This document shows, piece after piece, positions 50,401 to 63,768 of a stretch of DNA of 64,000 nucleotides. The stretch comes from Vitis vinifera (taxonomy: Eukaryota; Streptophyta; Magnoliopsida; Vitales; Vitaceae), in contig NC_012119.1 of the NCBI RefSeq assembly GCF_030704535.1, positions 672,001 through 736,000 of the forward strand. Reading direction: 5' to 3'. Under the pieces are notes generated by a model, which made no database searches, was not told the DNA's origin, and worked only from the letters and a program-made list of their open reading frames with translations. Position numbers and translations under genes: made by a program. Position 1 is the stretch's first letter, and each line of letters opens with the position of its first letter.

Positions 50401-53400
50401 ATTTAAATAGAAAGTAAGAATGTACTTCTGCTGTAAGAGAATGGCTTGCTGCGCCCGTCCTTGAGATCTAGAATAGAAGAGTCAACCTCGAGAAGAATAA
50501 GCGTGGATGCCGGCTCCGTGAAGGCTTTACAGAGAACTAGGCTTTTCGCTTCATTGGATAAAGGCGGAGATCACTGCTTTTTAATTCCTCTCTTTGGCTG
50601 TTCTTTGGTAGGTACTTTGCTAAGTATAGGACTAATTTCCCGGGAAGTGAGCGAGCTATAAAGCATATAGAGCATAGTAGATGAAAGCCGGAAGGGATGT
50701 GCCCATCAGTGAGAAGATAGCGAGGTTGTTTTTACATGCAGGTAAAAGATGCTTGTTCTTTGTCAGGTCAGCGAGTCAGTCATGAAAGCAGGGTTAGGAG
50801 ACATCCAGAGGTAATATGAAATGGATGCCCAAAATGGGATGCTATCCCGGGGGAAGCATGGACGCTCGCTCATTTCTTAGCTTCTTTGAAGTCGCATCAA
50901 ACTATCTATTCATCCTATTCATCAAGATGGAAATTCTATCTATAAGAAGGACTATCTACAAGCTGATCTTCTATCTGAGCTGGTAGAGCATATCTTCCGG
51001 GGAATATATTATATGAATGCTTGAATTTCGGCATAACAACCTGGGAAACGCTGAGATCGAACTAGGAAGGCCTTTCCCTTGTTTGAGTCTTCCTAACCCG
51101 GATGGTTCAAGCTACTTCTTTCATGAATGGCACATCCTAAGGCGTCGAGCTACCGGGGAATCCATCCTTCCCTCTTCTGCCGGTAAGCAATCTACATCCG
51201 CATCGAAAGTCTAAAGACCCTCGATAGGCCTTCAAGCTCAATGGAATCCACGATGGCGGAAACTGGGTCTCCCATTCATAGTCCCATGGATTCCGATCCT
51301 CCTCTTTCTAAAGCCGAGAATCGCATATCGGTTGTTGTCGCAAATGCGCTGGCCCATAATATAATAAGGAAGAAGAAATTGGAAGGTTTTTTGAAAGGGT
51401 TGAAATTCAATTTGTTCTTTTTGTTCCAATCGAGTAACACTGTTTTTCTGTCACTTTGACCGATGCTTTATATGAAGTTCCCACCTACGGCTACATGCCT
51501 ATTAAGAGCTAGTCGAGCTAACCCCTGCTAGTGAATCTGCTCGACTCGTGGTATAGCTCGTCGGTCGATCGATCAAAGTATAGCGTATTAGCAAGCGTGA
51601 CGTGCCGGACTGACCCAACACGTCTTTCTTTACCGGCATGCACAAAGTGCTTTCAGTAGCACTCGCATCTTATCACCAATGGGTTTGGTCTTGGAATTCA
51701 TCTACCGGCATCGGAGGGAGAAGCGGAGTCGGGAGCTGGAGGAAAGAACACCTTTAGATGGACGGGAGAGGCAGTTGTTTCATTCGTTGACCCGGAACTA
51801 GGTACAGCTCCATAATCAGAAGCGCAGGAAGCACAAAGAAGGATTTTTCTTCCTCATCTAGCTACTCTAGGTTGGGAGGTAGGTTCGGGTATAGAAACCA
51901 TACTTTAATATCTTGGAGTAACCATCAAGATGAAGAGGACTTCTGCCGGCTAGATAGAGGCTGAAGGTCTTTCACGCTATAAAATGCTTCACTTTGGTAA
52001 TAACTCCAAAATTATAGTGAAGTCTTTTCGGTTCTATAACTACTGGACTGATTACAAGGAGGTGGAATCTATTGTGGAAAAGGCCTGCTAAAAGAGGGTT
52101 TCATAATGGCATATATGTAATCTAGTGTTCGATCAAGTAGTTGGTCAAGTCTTCCTTTCACTGGCACAGCTGTGGGATTTGGGCCACCTTGTACAGTGGT
52201 GGCACTGACTATTCTGGCCTGTCACTTGGACATTATAAGCATCTATCTCAGGATTTGTAGGGACTTGGACAGTCTGTCCAGTCACTAGGTGACGAAGGTA
52301 GACTCAAGTTATTCGTTTGAGGAGAACTCCTATTCTGTACTTATCCTAATGGGACACCCTGCTCCCCTTGTTAAAACAAGGTTTGATACCTCTGGTTAGG
52401 GACTTCGAATAAAGGATTCTCCCTAAGGCTTGGGAATTCATTAGCCCTAGTGCTAAGGTCCTTTCTAAGTCAGATGCATGCATTCGAGGCCACTCTTTTG
52501 ATCTCGCCAACCAAGGCTTGGTTAGTCTCATTGTGCTTAGCAACTATGGGTTCAAGGGTGACTTCTCTGGCCACTTGTTTGGCCATCGGTGCCATTGTTG
52601 TTGACAAGGACTGGTTTACATCGAAAATAACTTTATCAGCCTCTCGATGTGTCCTTTCGTTAACTTCGGGTACCAAGTAGGGTTTCACAGTCACGCCTCC
52701 ATGACTCCCATATTCGTTCAGTTTCTCGATCTATCGGTCATGTTTATCGAAGTACTGGATTTTTAAGGTCTTCAAATTAAAGGCGAAGTTTCGTAGCTCC
52801 CAGGAGAGTCAAGCCCTGATTCCCAAATGTCGGTATCATTGAAAACTTTTGATTCCGGTCAAGTCAACTACTTTTTTTCAGCAGCTAGCCGGGTGAGAAG
52901 TAGGACAACAGTCAGAATCAGAGAATTTATCACTTGGCACTTACTCTTTCTCTTTTTGATCGGATTCAGCCCCAGACCTTGGGTTAAGCTTTTCCCGGGT
53001 TTCCTCTTGAAGCGGCGCAGCCCCAAGTACCATTTGCCTATCTCCCACTTCCCATTGTGCTTTTGATGGAACCTCTCAATCGACGGAAATGCCCCGGTAA
53101 GCGCTATGGACTAACTTCTTTACAGGCAGAGTTAGCAAAGGTACAGCCAGTCCCTCTTTTTCGCCCCTAAGGAACGAAGGACCACCAGGCGAGGAACTCA
53201 CCGATAAAGATTAAGAAAGGAAGGAGCGCCGCTTGCACCCAATCAGTGGGCCAGCCAAGGTCGGTCCTCTTTTTTATGGTATTATAGTGGAGTCGAAGGA
53301 CCTACGGGACGCTTACCTCTTAGCAACGAGATGTGTGCTTTCAGTAAGCGAAGAAGGAAGGGACTCGAGCTTTCAGTTCCGTGAAGAGAACTGATTCACC

Positions 53401-53520
53401 AAACCAAACCGTTCAAAAACGGCAGTTCGGGCTTCTCTAAACTTTATGATGTGAACAGTTCTTGCTTTCAAGCCGTGTTAACCCTATTAAATGTCAGTTA
53501 GTAATCGCCAAGCCTCATGC

Positions 53521-53585
53521 TGTCGGTATTGGAAACGTCTTCAGTTCTTTTATTCATTCCGTTTAATCGTATTTGTATTTTGATC
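53521..53585 (+). pseudogene. atp9: atp9 fragment
   Basis: Bases 53521-53562 read GTCGGTATTGGAAACGTCTT then CAGTTCTTTTATTCATTCCG, the atp9 segment for (V)[13 protein letters not shown], with two or three differences from 40497-40542. Directly after it, TCGTATTTGTATTTTGATC resembles the 3' end of atp9 (CATCCGTATTCTGATC). So the middle of the gene is missing and about 65 bp of a recombined atp9 remnant remain. Confidence 0.65.
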
Positions 53586-53943
53586 GGGGAACGATGTGGA
53601 TTGGTCGGCTCTATAAGGGAGGAGACAGGAGCTCCAGCCTAGAGACGGTCCTTAGGCCGGACAGAGGTCTGAGGAAAGCCCCGGAAAGGTGGGCTTCACC
53701 TTTTTCTCTTCTGTAGCCTTCTAAGGCGAGGCCACCCTATATCTATTCAGGTCTGGGGTGGAGGAGGAGAGCGGGTATGAGGGCTCCTTCTACCCCTTCT
53801 ATGACGAAAGACCTAGGTTGATTGATGCCGTGGATGGTATAAACTCTGGTTTCCATTTGCTAACAGTGAGATAATGTCCAATAATTACCCAATTAAAATG
53901 CCTCCTTCAAGTACATGCAGATAATCCTTCTTCGAGTAGAACC
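53586..53943. other. Spacer
   Basis: This stretch is purine-rich and contains no recognised gene or repeat. Confidence 0.4.
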
Positions 53944-54459
53944 TCAGCAGATAGAACCCAGGTCAAGGTCCAGCATTTCGAAGCCATTTTCCACAGGTCT
54001 CTTATACCTTGGTCCAGTCTTTTGTATCCCACCGATTTTCCTAGCGATCAAAGCCCTCCGCCACGGCTTCCAAAGATCCTTTCTTTCGCTCAAGGGAATC
54101 AGGACTTTAGGGTAGATGCTGTTTTGCCCAGATAAAGTGCCCTCTGATCCCCTTTCCATATCCTCAACAACAAACGCATCCAATTCATCTTCCTCATCTG
54201 CCCCATCATAGATGTGTGGTTTGGCTTTCCCCTGTTCCACCGTCTCTTTGAAGAACCTAGAACCCCAGACTGGAGCAGGTGTGTACGTTTGTTGGAATGT
54301 AAAGTCAGCCATAATCACGTCGTCCACTTGAGTGGGTGCAGGGATAGAGATCGGCTCTCCATTACTCCGCCTCAACAATTTCTTCTTGCTTTGGGAGATG
54401 ATATCTTTCTCCTCTTTAGTCTGTGGTTGGTCTTGCGAGAGAGTTTGTGCGCCGCTCAT
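53944..54459 (-). mobile_element. Nuclear LINE ORF1 fragment (DUF4283-type start)
   Basis: A 171-codon minus-strand frame runs MSGAQTLSQDQPQTKEEKDI to a region reading YPKVLIPLSERKDLWKPWRR ALI. The last part resembles the start of the DUF4283 domain of plant LINE-associated ORF1 proteins (pattern I-x-L-S-x3-K-x-L-W-x-P-W). The first 130 residues are polar and low in structure (HIYDGADEEDELDAFVVEDM), as is common before that domain. After RALI the match fades, so the domain is cut. There is no mitochondrial relative, and a nuclear origin is inferred. Confidence 0.55.
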
Positions 54460-54620
54460 CTTGGATTTGTCGGAGTTGGTTTTTCCCCATCTTGGGGTTT
54501 TCCGCGTAAATATTGGTGTCTCTTATTTGTGTGGTTTATTTTGCATTCCAAGTGTTTGATAATTTTTGTGATTTATTGCTTCCATTAAGCTTGTGGCATT
54601 ATACTTGGTGAATTTCTCTA
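54460..54620 (+). mobile_element. Possible Ty1/copia LTR fossil piece
   Basis: The plus strand carries GGTTTTTCCCC...GGGTTTTCCGCGTAAATATT...GTGTCTC, then a T-rich tail with GCTTGTGGCATT. This phrase is typical of the 3' part of many plant copia LTRs. Only this piece is seen and it is broken. The call rests on remembered LTR phrasing. Confidence 0.4.
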
Positions 54621-57600
54621 CTTGGTTGGAAAGCATTCCTAACGGAGGGAAGGGAAGACGAAAGAACTAGGGTTAACAACGAAAAAGGTGACCTTTCAGT
54701 TCTTCTTTCCGCTCTTGGTTGACAGGCTTTGTTACCGGACCGGCAGGTGTATAAAAAGGGGAAGTTTCCCTAAAAAAAGGTTTCCCGATTCAGGTTTAGA
54801 TTCAAACGATTGGGATTCTATTCTTCAGGAAGGTCATACCAGGGAAGTTGTTACGAAAGGAGATTGAGCTTTCAGGTCCGGGCGATTCAAAGGGTTTTCC
54901 TATTTTCCTAGCTCTAGTTCAGCTATTCGATCGAATGCCTCGGGTGAGATTCAAAGGCTTGCTTTCTTGGTTCCGCTCTTTCCTTTCGGGTGGGTTGGAA
55001 AACTTTCATATCAAGGGGGTTAGCTCTATCGAACGAGGGTTAGGTTATCAAAGTTTGAACAAACAAAGGGAATTCTCAAAGACTATTCAATTCGTAGCGT
55101 CAAGCGACTTCAAGGAGACATCATAGATGGAACGAAAGAAGCGAGGTTTCTATTTAATAAAAAAAGGTAGCGTAGCGGTTCAAAATGTTGATTGGGGGAG
55201 AGATCTATGTGTCATAGGATCTATCGTCAGGGTACCTTTCATCAGTGGACGTCAACCTTTCTCTATCGTCAATCGACCGCCGACCGCTCTGCGGAATCTC
55301 TTCAATCTCGGGATACGATATCACACATCCTCATTTAATAGGTTATTTTTATCATCCCGGTGATAAGGAAGGCATGCAGATTATAAGTATTGATATAAAC
55401 AGACATGAAATGAACAGCTCTATGAGGCCAAATTCCAAGTAAAAAGTGAATTATAAGTAACGAGAAGATCAAAATTCTTGAACAGAAAAGCTTAGCACTC
55501 TCAGTGCCAGCAAGACCTTGCATGCGTGGAGCTGTAAAATGGTCAGACACTGACATCGATTTCTGGGGAATTTGTCAGGAAGAAAAAGGGGGCAAGAGTT
55601 TTTTTACTTTACTTTAACAAAATGAGATGACAGAATAGCGTGTCATTTCGGAGAGTGCCTTACTCAGAAGTAATAGACTGATTAAATTAAAACTAGGATA
55701 TATCTTTCATAAAAGTGAATCGCAATTCTTTATTGAATTCAAAGAAGATTTCGCCAATGAAAAAGATAGAAGAGCGGTATGACAGAGCTCAACAAAGGAA
55801 GGAGCTTGCAGAACTAAGCAAGGGATGCCATTAAGCAAGAAAGAAAAAGGCAGAGCTCTATGCTCACTCAACCATAGGCTTTTTAGGGCTACGGGGGGAT
55901 ACCTATAGAGCACCTTCCCTACTTGGGTGAAGAAAGAAAGGAGTAAGAGAGCGAGCTACATACTTTATGCGATAAGGAGAGATCTCCCCCCATACTCTTA
56001 CGAGTAAGCGAATATATTACCTTCCTCTAAAGAGAAAGTCTAGCTTAACTTCCCAGACTCTATCGAATCTGTCTAGCTACACTACCTGGAACCTAACCCT
56101 CGGGTGGATATAGAATGAATATTCATCTCCTGTCACTGAGGAAAGTTCAACCAAGAATGCTGGGAGTAGGAAAGATCATTTATTTACTACTGGAATCTGT
56201 GCTTACTAAGCGCTTTCAGTCAAGTCCGCTTTCTAATTTAGAAGCTGCTTGGATATGAATATATTCTCTGATCGGATAGCTTTACTTTACAAATTATATT
56301 GGGATCATTGAATTGGCGCTTTTAAGGACTCCAATATTTGACTTATTCCTCTACTTGTCAGCAGAGTGACTTACCTCTCTTCTATAAAAAAGTATGTAGC
56401 TCGTTTTCTCACTCTAAGAATAAAAAAATCTTCCACGCTTAACGCCCTAATTCCTTCTCTAGGCTATCATCCTATTGTATCTTGGTTTCTTTCGAAAAAT
56501 TTCCTGTTCAAAGACTGAGCTAAGAACGTATCGGAGAAGGTTACCAAGTTGAGTGGAGGGATGTGTTGAAGGTAGGAAAAATACTTAAATGCAGGATATG
56601 TATGGCTAAGTTCATTTAGAAGTTGACTTTTCTGAGCCCCCTTCTTGTCTGTGCTAGGTTAAGTCAGCTGATGGTCGTAACCGTGGGATCTTCTCCAGAG
56701 TGTATAAAAACACTAGGAAGCATGATACCACGTCCTGCTTTAGGTTGCGTCAAACCTAGAGCAGAAACCAAGAAATCTGTACCCCTTACTCAAGATAGGG
56801 ACCACTCAATACAAAACACATAACCTCCTAAAGGGAGGCCGGCCGGTCCCAACGTCCAAGATAGGTACTCGGAAATTTATACCCTTTAGCGAAACCTTTT
56901 CGTAAATCTTCCACATCAGACCAAAACGAACCAACTGAGGATTTAAACTTCCATTGTCGATTTCCGATTCACGACAGGTTAAATAAATAAGTAAAATCAG
57001 TCTTTTTTTTATTTTTTTTAACTTAACAATGGTGAAACGGAGTACTTAAGTACCAACGACAGTTATGTAGCCAACTCCTAACCCATGCTGTCAGGGAGGA
57101 CCATTCAAGAAAATCTCTCAAAAAGGAAACCCTTTCCATATGGATTAATAGGACGACCTCTCCCTAGCCAAAGCTCGAAAGGAAGTCTTTCTTTTTAGGT
57201 TTCTTTGGCATAATAAAAATAAGTATAAGCGGGTAGTCTATTCGCCAAGTACCTATGACTAATTCATCTTCTTCTAGTGACTCGGATCAAGCTTAAAGGT
57301 CCAATCGGGAAGCGATAAGAATAAGAAAGAGTGCTCCATACGGGGGAAATGATAAGCCTTTTAAAGTAAAGGGTGTCCTTTTATAAATAGTTTGAGTTCA
57401 GTCAGTTCTCTCGAATAGGCGAAAAGCCCTATCATGTATAGATTCGGTTTCAGAGGTGAAAGCAGCAGTTAGGCTGCTCGCAAAGTATACTACACTTGTT
57501 GAGTAAGGTAAGGAAGGCAATAAGTTCGTTATAACCTCCCAACAATGCTTTCTATTTTCAAGTAAGTAAAGATTGAAATCAGGCCCTTCGTCAGATACAT

Positions 57601-60600
57601 ATACGCTTGCCCTTCTATTCCCGACAACGAAGAATTCATTGTGTCCCCGCTTCCTCCGTCGAAGGAGTGGTGCTTTGGTCAATCGCGCACCGTCCGCATG
57701 TGCTATCAGTCATTCTTGCTCTCAGTTCCTTCCCAAGCTTTGAGTGAAGCTCCTTACATCAACAGTTAAGTCATTAGTCTTAGTCCCAGAGCCTATCCAT
57801 TTCCATTTTATAATTCCCACTTGGCTCAATAGCCGGAGATGAAATAGCGAAGGTTACGTTCACATTTCTAAGCGCTTTTATTCCTACATCAGATCCGGCA
57901 TAATCAACAGGAGAGAGCCAAGCAACGGTTACTGATTACCTGACTGAACCACCAGGAGCGGATTAGGATGCAACTTCTATTTTCATTTTATAGTCTTTGG
58001 CAGATTACTTGCCCCAGGAATGCTTGCTTTCAGCAGTTAAGGGAAAAAAGGTAAAAAGAACACCAAACCAACCCAATCTCGAAAAAAAAGAGACGCTTTT
58101 CATGTCAACTTTCTCTGTGACTCTATCAACAAGAAACTGAGAAGTAGATCTTTCTTATCATATTCAATTGAGAGTTAGCGCGTAGTGGGAATTTTTTATT
58201 CTACGATCCTTGCTCTTGAAATTTATGGGCTTGGCCACATTCTATTATTAAGATTAGGGGTTCCCATCTCTCAAGTGAGTTTTATTTTCTTTTTTACTTA
58301 CCCGGGTTAATTTTCTTCTTTTTTCACATTCAACCATCAAGAAAGAATCCACCAGGTATGAAGTGTCTGGTTAGATAGGACCAGGAAAAGAAGTGAGTTG
58401 CCCCCCTCTTACTATTGAGTTTCCTTCACTCGGGTATTTTAGTTCCACTTCACTAAGACGAGAGAAGCCCCACATTTATTTTCATTCTATGAGCTACGAG
58501 CATCGACAAAGATCTCCTTATTAGGGGGGAGATCCCTTTTTTTTATTTTTTCGATCTCCGTAGAAGGGAAATTGACTTGAAGCCAAAAAGACGCGGGTGG
58601 ATAAAACTGGCACGATTTCACTCTCCCTCTATGAAGGAAATCAGCATGTAGGACAAAAAGACCGAGTTTCCATTAGGAGGTGGGACAGGAAGCTTAACCA
58701 TACTTGGCTTTGGAAAGACTTCTGCTCGACACGTTAAAGCTTTCCGGGAGGATATTTGTTCCCATCTGAGATTCCCAGGTAAAAGACTGGGGCAGGGTAT
58801 AAATCTCCTGACCCCTGACCCATAGTATTCATGGATCTGATCTTTCCTGCTATTCCTAAAAAAAGGAGAGTGTTCAAGGCGATAAGAGTCGGCATCGGCA
58901 TTTTGGAAGAAAGAAGGGGCAAGAATCATTCAATTCTTCCTCGTCTTCAAATAGTCTCAGCTGTGAATGTAGCCCTAGACAGGTCACAGATCATTGCTAA
59001 GAGTTAGGCTTAGAAGTGCGCTTTGGTTAACAGTTTTCATTAGCCCTCTAAGGCCGAGACCTTAATAAGGAACGAAGGGATGGATGAAAGGGCAAAGGGA
59101 CGAGCGAAAGGCTGATTAGGCTTCCCGGTATTCAAGTAGCTAGGGAGGGAGACATGGCTAAGGCTTCTGATTAGAAAGTATTCGAGATCGAGAGAAAAGA
59201 AAGGCTACTCCTGATCTTCTCTTGAATAGCCGTAGTCGTAGTCAAGTCTCCCAGGGATGAGATTTGTTGACTGCTAGACAGCTTTCCTTGGTTTCACTGC
59301 TTTGAGCTTGAACATGGGCAATTGACTGTTTAAAAGAGGAGATGCGCGCCTTAGGGTAGGTAACTCAATAGGGAATTGTCTCTATTCTATCACCGGGTTA
59401 GGAGAAAGAGTTAGTTTAGTGTGGTTAAGCTGGGACACCAAGAATGGCTTAGTCTTTTGTTTTATCAGCAGTGATTCCCCGTGTTCAAAGAAGAGAAGCT
59501 CTTGTTCAACGTCCTCCTTTTGGTGGATCTTTGCCTTTGCCGTTGATCCTAGCAATGAAGAAAAAGGCTATTTAAATAGCTGGGCACGCACCTTGGCAGT
59601 AGGATGTGAAGCTGTTCACTCTGCTTTCCGTGGTTCCGGTTTACCTGTCGAAGGTGGTATGGCATTGGTGTGTATATAAAGAAAAATAATAAGATCACGG
59701 CTCCTTTTAGGAAGGAATCTCTAGAGAGGAATAAAATCCCCTAGCATTTTGGGTGGATTGCTTTGAATATCCCTCTTTTTTACCAGAAGATTCGGAATTG
59801 CCGGTCAAAGCATCTTAGCATACGGCATCTCCGGGCTTAGCGTTTTAGCTTGGCAATAGGGTTAGCCCCCTTTCTTCAAGGGAGTCTGCCTTCTCCTCCT
59901 AGGAGGAGAAGTAGGGAGAGCAGGTTTAGAATCCAGCAGCAATGGCAAAGGAGGAAGCAGCAAATCCTTCTCACGAATGAAGTGATAATCCTACCGGTTC
60001 CTTTACTAGTTATCTTTCAAATGAGAATAGTCCTTACTTTACTGAAAGCTTCGTAAGGGAGTCAAAAGACTGATTTACTCATTCTGTAACATAGGAAAAG
60101 GGGATGGTGACTTTTCCCTAAAATTCCGGTAATCGACGAAGCGTGCTGGGAATACTTAAATTAGCCCTCGTAAGGTCTTTCTATCACTCGTAAGGCCGAC
60201 GTAGAGGAGAGATCTTTGAACTCGTTCGAGATAGCCAGATCAGATCGGTAACGAAAAGATGTTCGAGATGCGTTTTCATAGCTATGCTTCGTAGCCAAGC
60301 CAGGGATGAGTGACGGTTAACTGATTGATTTGACTCTTTCTCTTCCCTTGCTGTCTGGCTGACTTAAAAATAAATCTCATACCCCATACCAATGCTTGCT
60401 TTAGCTCTATCTGGAGCTAAAGGAAGGGTAGCTTATTTTAAAACCCTCCCAACTTGAACTCTATCTCGTGGGACTGAAATGATTATAAAACCAGTCCATT
60501 ACTACAAGGCTAGGATAGATGGTGCTCATAGGCTGACTCCTACAGTAAAGAGCAGGTTCGTTTCGTCAGCACGCTTCCTCTAGCTATAATAGGATAAAAG

Positions 60601-63600
60601 ATGGATTACACTAGTTTATGAAAAGAGCTCTCTATAGCAAAAGGAAATTAGAAGGTTAGCTGGTAAAGGGTTTGTTTCTTCCTTCGACTCTATCACGCTT
60701 ACAATCTCTAGCACCGGGGATTCAAGAGTAGACTGACTACTGGCTGTAAGGGCGGGGATATACTTCTTACTTAAGACTCCTATCACCAGAGAATTCAAGG
60801 GTTGGCAGACTAACTACTGGATACAATATAGGGTATACTGGTTCTAAGCCTACCTTTTCTTTTCCTTACCCGCTGACAACCTTGCTTACTTTGAACTTAT
60901 TCTTAAGCTTGGCAGACTAGCTCCTAACTTCCTTGATAGAGCGATGAGCTTACTTAAATAGAGTTCTATCCTCAGTAATTACTTAAAAGATAACCTTGCA
61001 CTAGAACGAGGCTGACTCAGACTCTTACTTCCGGATAGCTGCTTTATAACCTTCTTCTTACTTTTATATAGGGGGTTTGCTGGTTCTAAAACCTTTATCC
61101 CCTTTTTTTGAGGAAGTAAGGAAGTGGATAAACTATCTAACCCTGTAGGAGTAGGAGCCAGCTAATCCCGCTATCAAGTAAGCTAGTGAATAAGGAAGGT
61201 TATAGTAATCTAACCGGCTAAGCTATCCCTAGCGCTGTATAAGTCAGTCCCATGGGATATTTTATTTAGTTGAGTCAGTTTCAGTTCAAGCAGAAGAAGA
61301 AGGTTAGGAAGAAGAAGAGAAAGGGTCAGGGAAAGCAGAAAGTACGGAAGAGAAGGGGTAGCGTGATAAAGTCAGGATAGAATATCGTAAGTAAGGAAGT
61401 GCCAGATGCAAGAGTTGTGAAGTTTACTTTGCAAACCCTGTACGCTCTAACCCTCTATCTAGTCAGCCAAGTCTTCCTCCCTCTCCAACTCAGTCGAGAT
61501 CTTCAAACCAGACTCTCGCAAATCCGCAGTAAACCCCTTACTGTACTGACGCAAGTCAGATAAAAAAGTCAAACTCATGTGGAAGCTTCAGTCACAGATC
61601 CTGTAAACCCCGGACTCTAACTTTTCTGTGCTTTCTTTTCTCTCCCCTTTGCTTATGAGATTTTTCTTAAGTAAGAAGAGGAAGGGAAAGAGGCCGGCCT
61701 AAGGAAGGTCAGGGGACTCTTCCTCCAGGAAAGTTTTTGGGGGCAGGGCCTGTGTGTGGGGAGGATTGGCAAGGAAATGTCATACGTAATTACAGTGCAG
61801 CTCGCTTGGACGGACGCATTACCCGATGCTCCTACGTACGCTAGTCTGGGCTGGCCAAACCAACCCTTCGATGCTCTCCCATCTCACGATTTTCAATGTG
61901 ACGTTATTCCACCACTTCGTGTGACGTCTGACCTAAACAATTTTCTATCTGGAGGTCACACGAAATTCCGGCTATGAGACCGATCAAACGTCAGAATTTG
62001 TACTCACCCTTGGCCAAACGGGCTGGGATAGAAAGAGATCCTCCCGGTTAAAGCATGAAGTCTTCACTTCCATTTTGAATCCCCCCAAAAAAGCAGTTTC
62101 AGATGCAGTCGCAGAAGTTAGGGCAGACGGTTTAGTTTACCCAGAATCAAGAGGAGCAGGGGAACGGACTTTCTTCCTATGGGGAAGGAAAGGATGAATT
62201 TGCATAGAAATAGATATAGAGAAGAGAGGACCAACCTATGAGACTAGTTTCTACTTAATTAATAGACAAGGGCTCCCCGGTGAGAAAATAAGATGCTGTA
62301 CTAGAGCATAAGAGCGCTAACTTGAACAGCTGCTAATAAGTGGACTGCTCTCTTTCCTTAATTCAGCTTGTCTTTTTGTGCAGGTATTGGACACTTTCTT
62401 TTCTAAGCTAAGATTGGTGCACCTTAGTGCTTGCTTGTTCGCAACTATACTCTTCTCTGACCAGAGATATAGTTACTCTTACTTATCAGCGCAGAAACCC
62501 TGAGCTCTAACACAGCTGAAAAGCGCTTACACCACAGGAAGGATAGATCCGCGGGGAGGGAATCTAGTTTCTTAACCGAACCGATAGGATAGAAATTATC
62601 TCAGGACTTCCCACAGTAAGTGAGTAAGTGAGAGATCCACACTACGGGGAGATCCTTTATCAAAAAGATCTTCCCACTTCCCGGTTTAGCTTATTAGGGC
62701 TTGCTTTCATAGCTGCAAGGTAGATCAAGTGATTTTAGGGATACTAGAGCAGCGCAGACGGATAGAGTTGTTTTTTATTTGACTAAGTAGAGAAATTGGA
62801 TCAAGACTGAAGTGTACGGCTCCTATTCCTTATGGGAGGTTTTATTGGAGTGATAGTGCTTGGAGTGGTCCCTTATCGTTTCGTGTTTGCTGGCTTGCTT
62901 GCTGGCTTTCTTAATCTTATCTAACTTTCCGCGCTGCCTAAGAAGATAGATTCGACTGACTCTTATCAATAGTAGGGGGAGATCTAGGAAGAAGTAGACG
63001 AATCCCCTTACTTATGCTTTGATTGGACTTTGGTGCTTGAGAGAGCAGAACAGAAAGCAAGAGACCTTACTTGAACAAACCCAGGGTTTTCAGTTCTTTT
63101 AGTAGGGAAGACAACTCCATAACTCAAGAATTAATGTAGGGGTAGGGGAGCAGTACTAGGAAAGAAGAAGACAGCTCAGTGCGTTAATAAGTCTACTGCT
63201 GTACTTTACGGGGAGAAGTCGACTTAAGTACTAGAACCAAGAGCGCTTACTATCAGAGCTGCGCCTAACACTCTTCAAGAGAGCGAGTCCTCTTCTCTTT
63301 CTTTATTGGAGATAGAGGTGCGCTTACTATTCTAGCTATGTCCGGCTTCTCTTTCTCTTTCTTAATAGAATCCCCAAACCCTTATCCGACTCGAATGAAG
63401 AATCTAAGGGATTTTCAAATGCCACTTGTCCCCCCAGGTTCAAAGACAGAAGCCAAATTCCTTGACTTTTTAGGAGTTGAATTCGGGGTTATGGGCGCAT
63501 TGGCTATTTCTGACGCTTCAATCGCCATTTCTACACCATTTGAAGAGAGCTTCCTTACAGGAGGTTGAAAAAGCCATTTTCGTTAGACCCACTTGGTTAT

Positions 63601-63768
63601 AGTAGAATGAATTTCCCACTAGAGAAACTAGAAAAGGTAGTCCTGCTGGCTAACTAGAGACAGCGCGGATGTCCTCTTGATTCAGCAACTCAACCCTTCT
63701 TCAGGTCTCTCTAGGCCGAGAGAACACCTGCCATTCTAACTCATGATTCTCTAAGTAAGAATTCCTCC
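54621..63768. other. Gene-poor mitochondrial spacer
   Basis: No gene or RNA gene is supported. Frames of 60-103 codons (54848, 57398, 58618, 59419, 61756) have no recognisable family pattern. The stretch 60800-61440 is rich in short AG/CT runs (AAGAAGAAGG, GGAAGAAGAAGAG). Repeat partners lie at 58324-58354 and 63587-63613. Confidence 0.5.
63338..63568 (+). CDS. Hypothetical small ORF near window end
   Basis: A 76-codon frame (MSGFSFSFLIESPNPYPTRM ... ISTPFEESFLTGG) is somewhat protein-like in composition, with a hydrophobic FGVMGALAISDASIAIS stretch. No family is recognised and no partner gene is near. It may be chance. Confidence 0.15.
   Translation: MSGFSFSFLIESPNPYPTRMKNLRDFQMPLVPPGSKTEAKFLDFLGVEFGVMGALAISDASIAISTPFEESFLTGG

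Larger units (their letters stand above)
45103..53520. other. Gene-poor mitochondrial spacer
   Basis: No gene is supported. Short frames (116 codons at 45976, 96 at 47150, 93 at 49851) have no family features. A single palindromic module GCTGATCTACGACCACCCT lies at 46194-46212. One copy of a 31-nt repeat is at 47409-47439, and the partner of the 45061 repeat is at 50217. A minus-strand frame near 52470-52694 (EVNERTHREADKVIFDVNQS) is charged and helical in look and might be nuclear, but I cannot place it. Confidence 0.5.

Noticed and set aside
54848-55363. Two neighbouring frames of 92 and 78 codons
   Set aside because: They have somewhat protein-like composition, but no motif, membrane pattern or context supports a gene.
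61261-61360. AAG/GAAGAAG-rich run
   Set aside because: Simple purine-rich composition without a repeat unit or frame; ordinary spacer.
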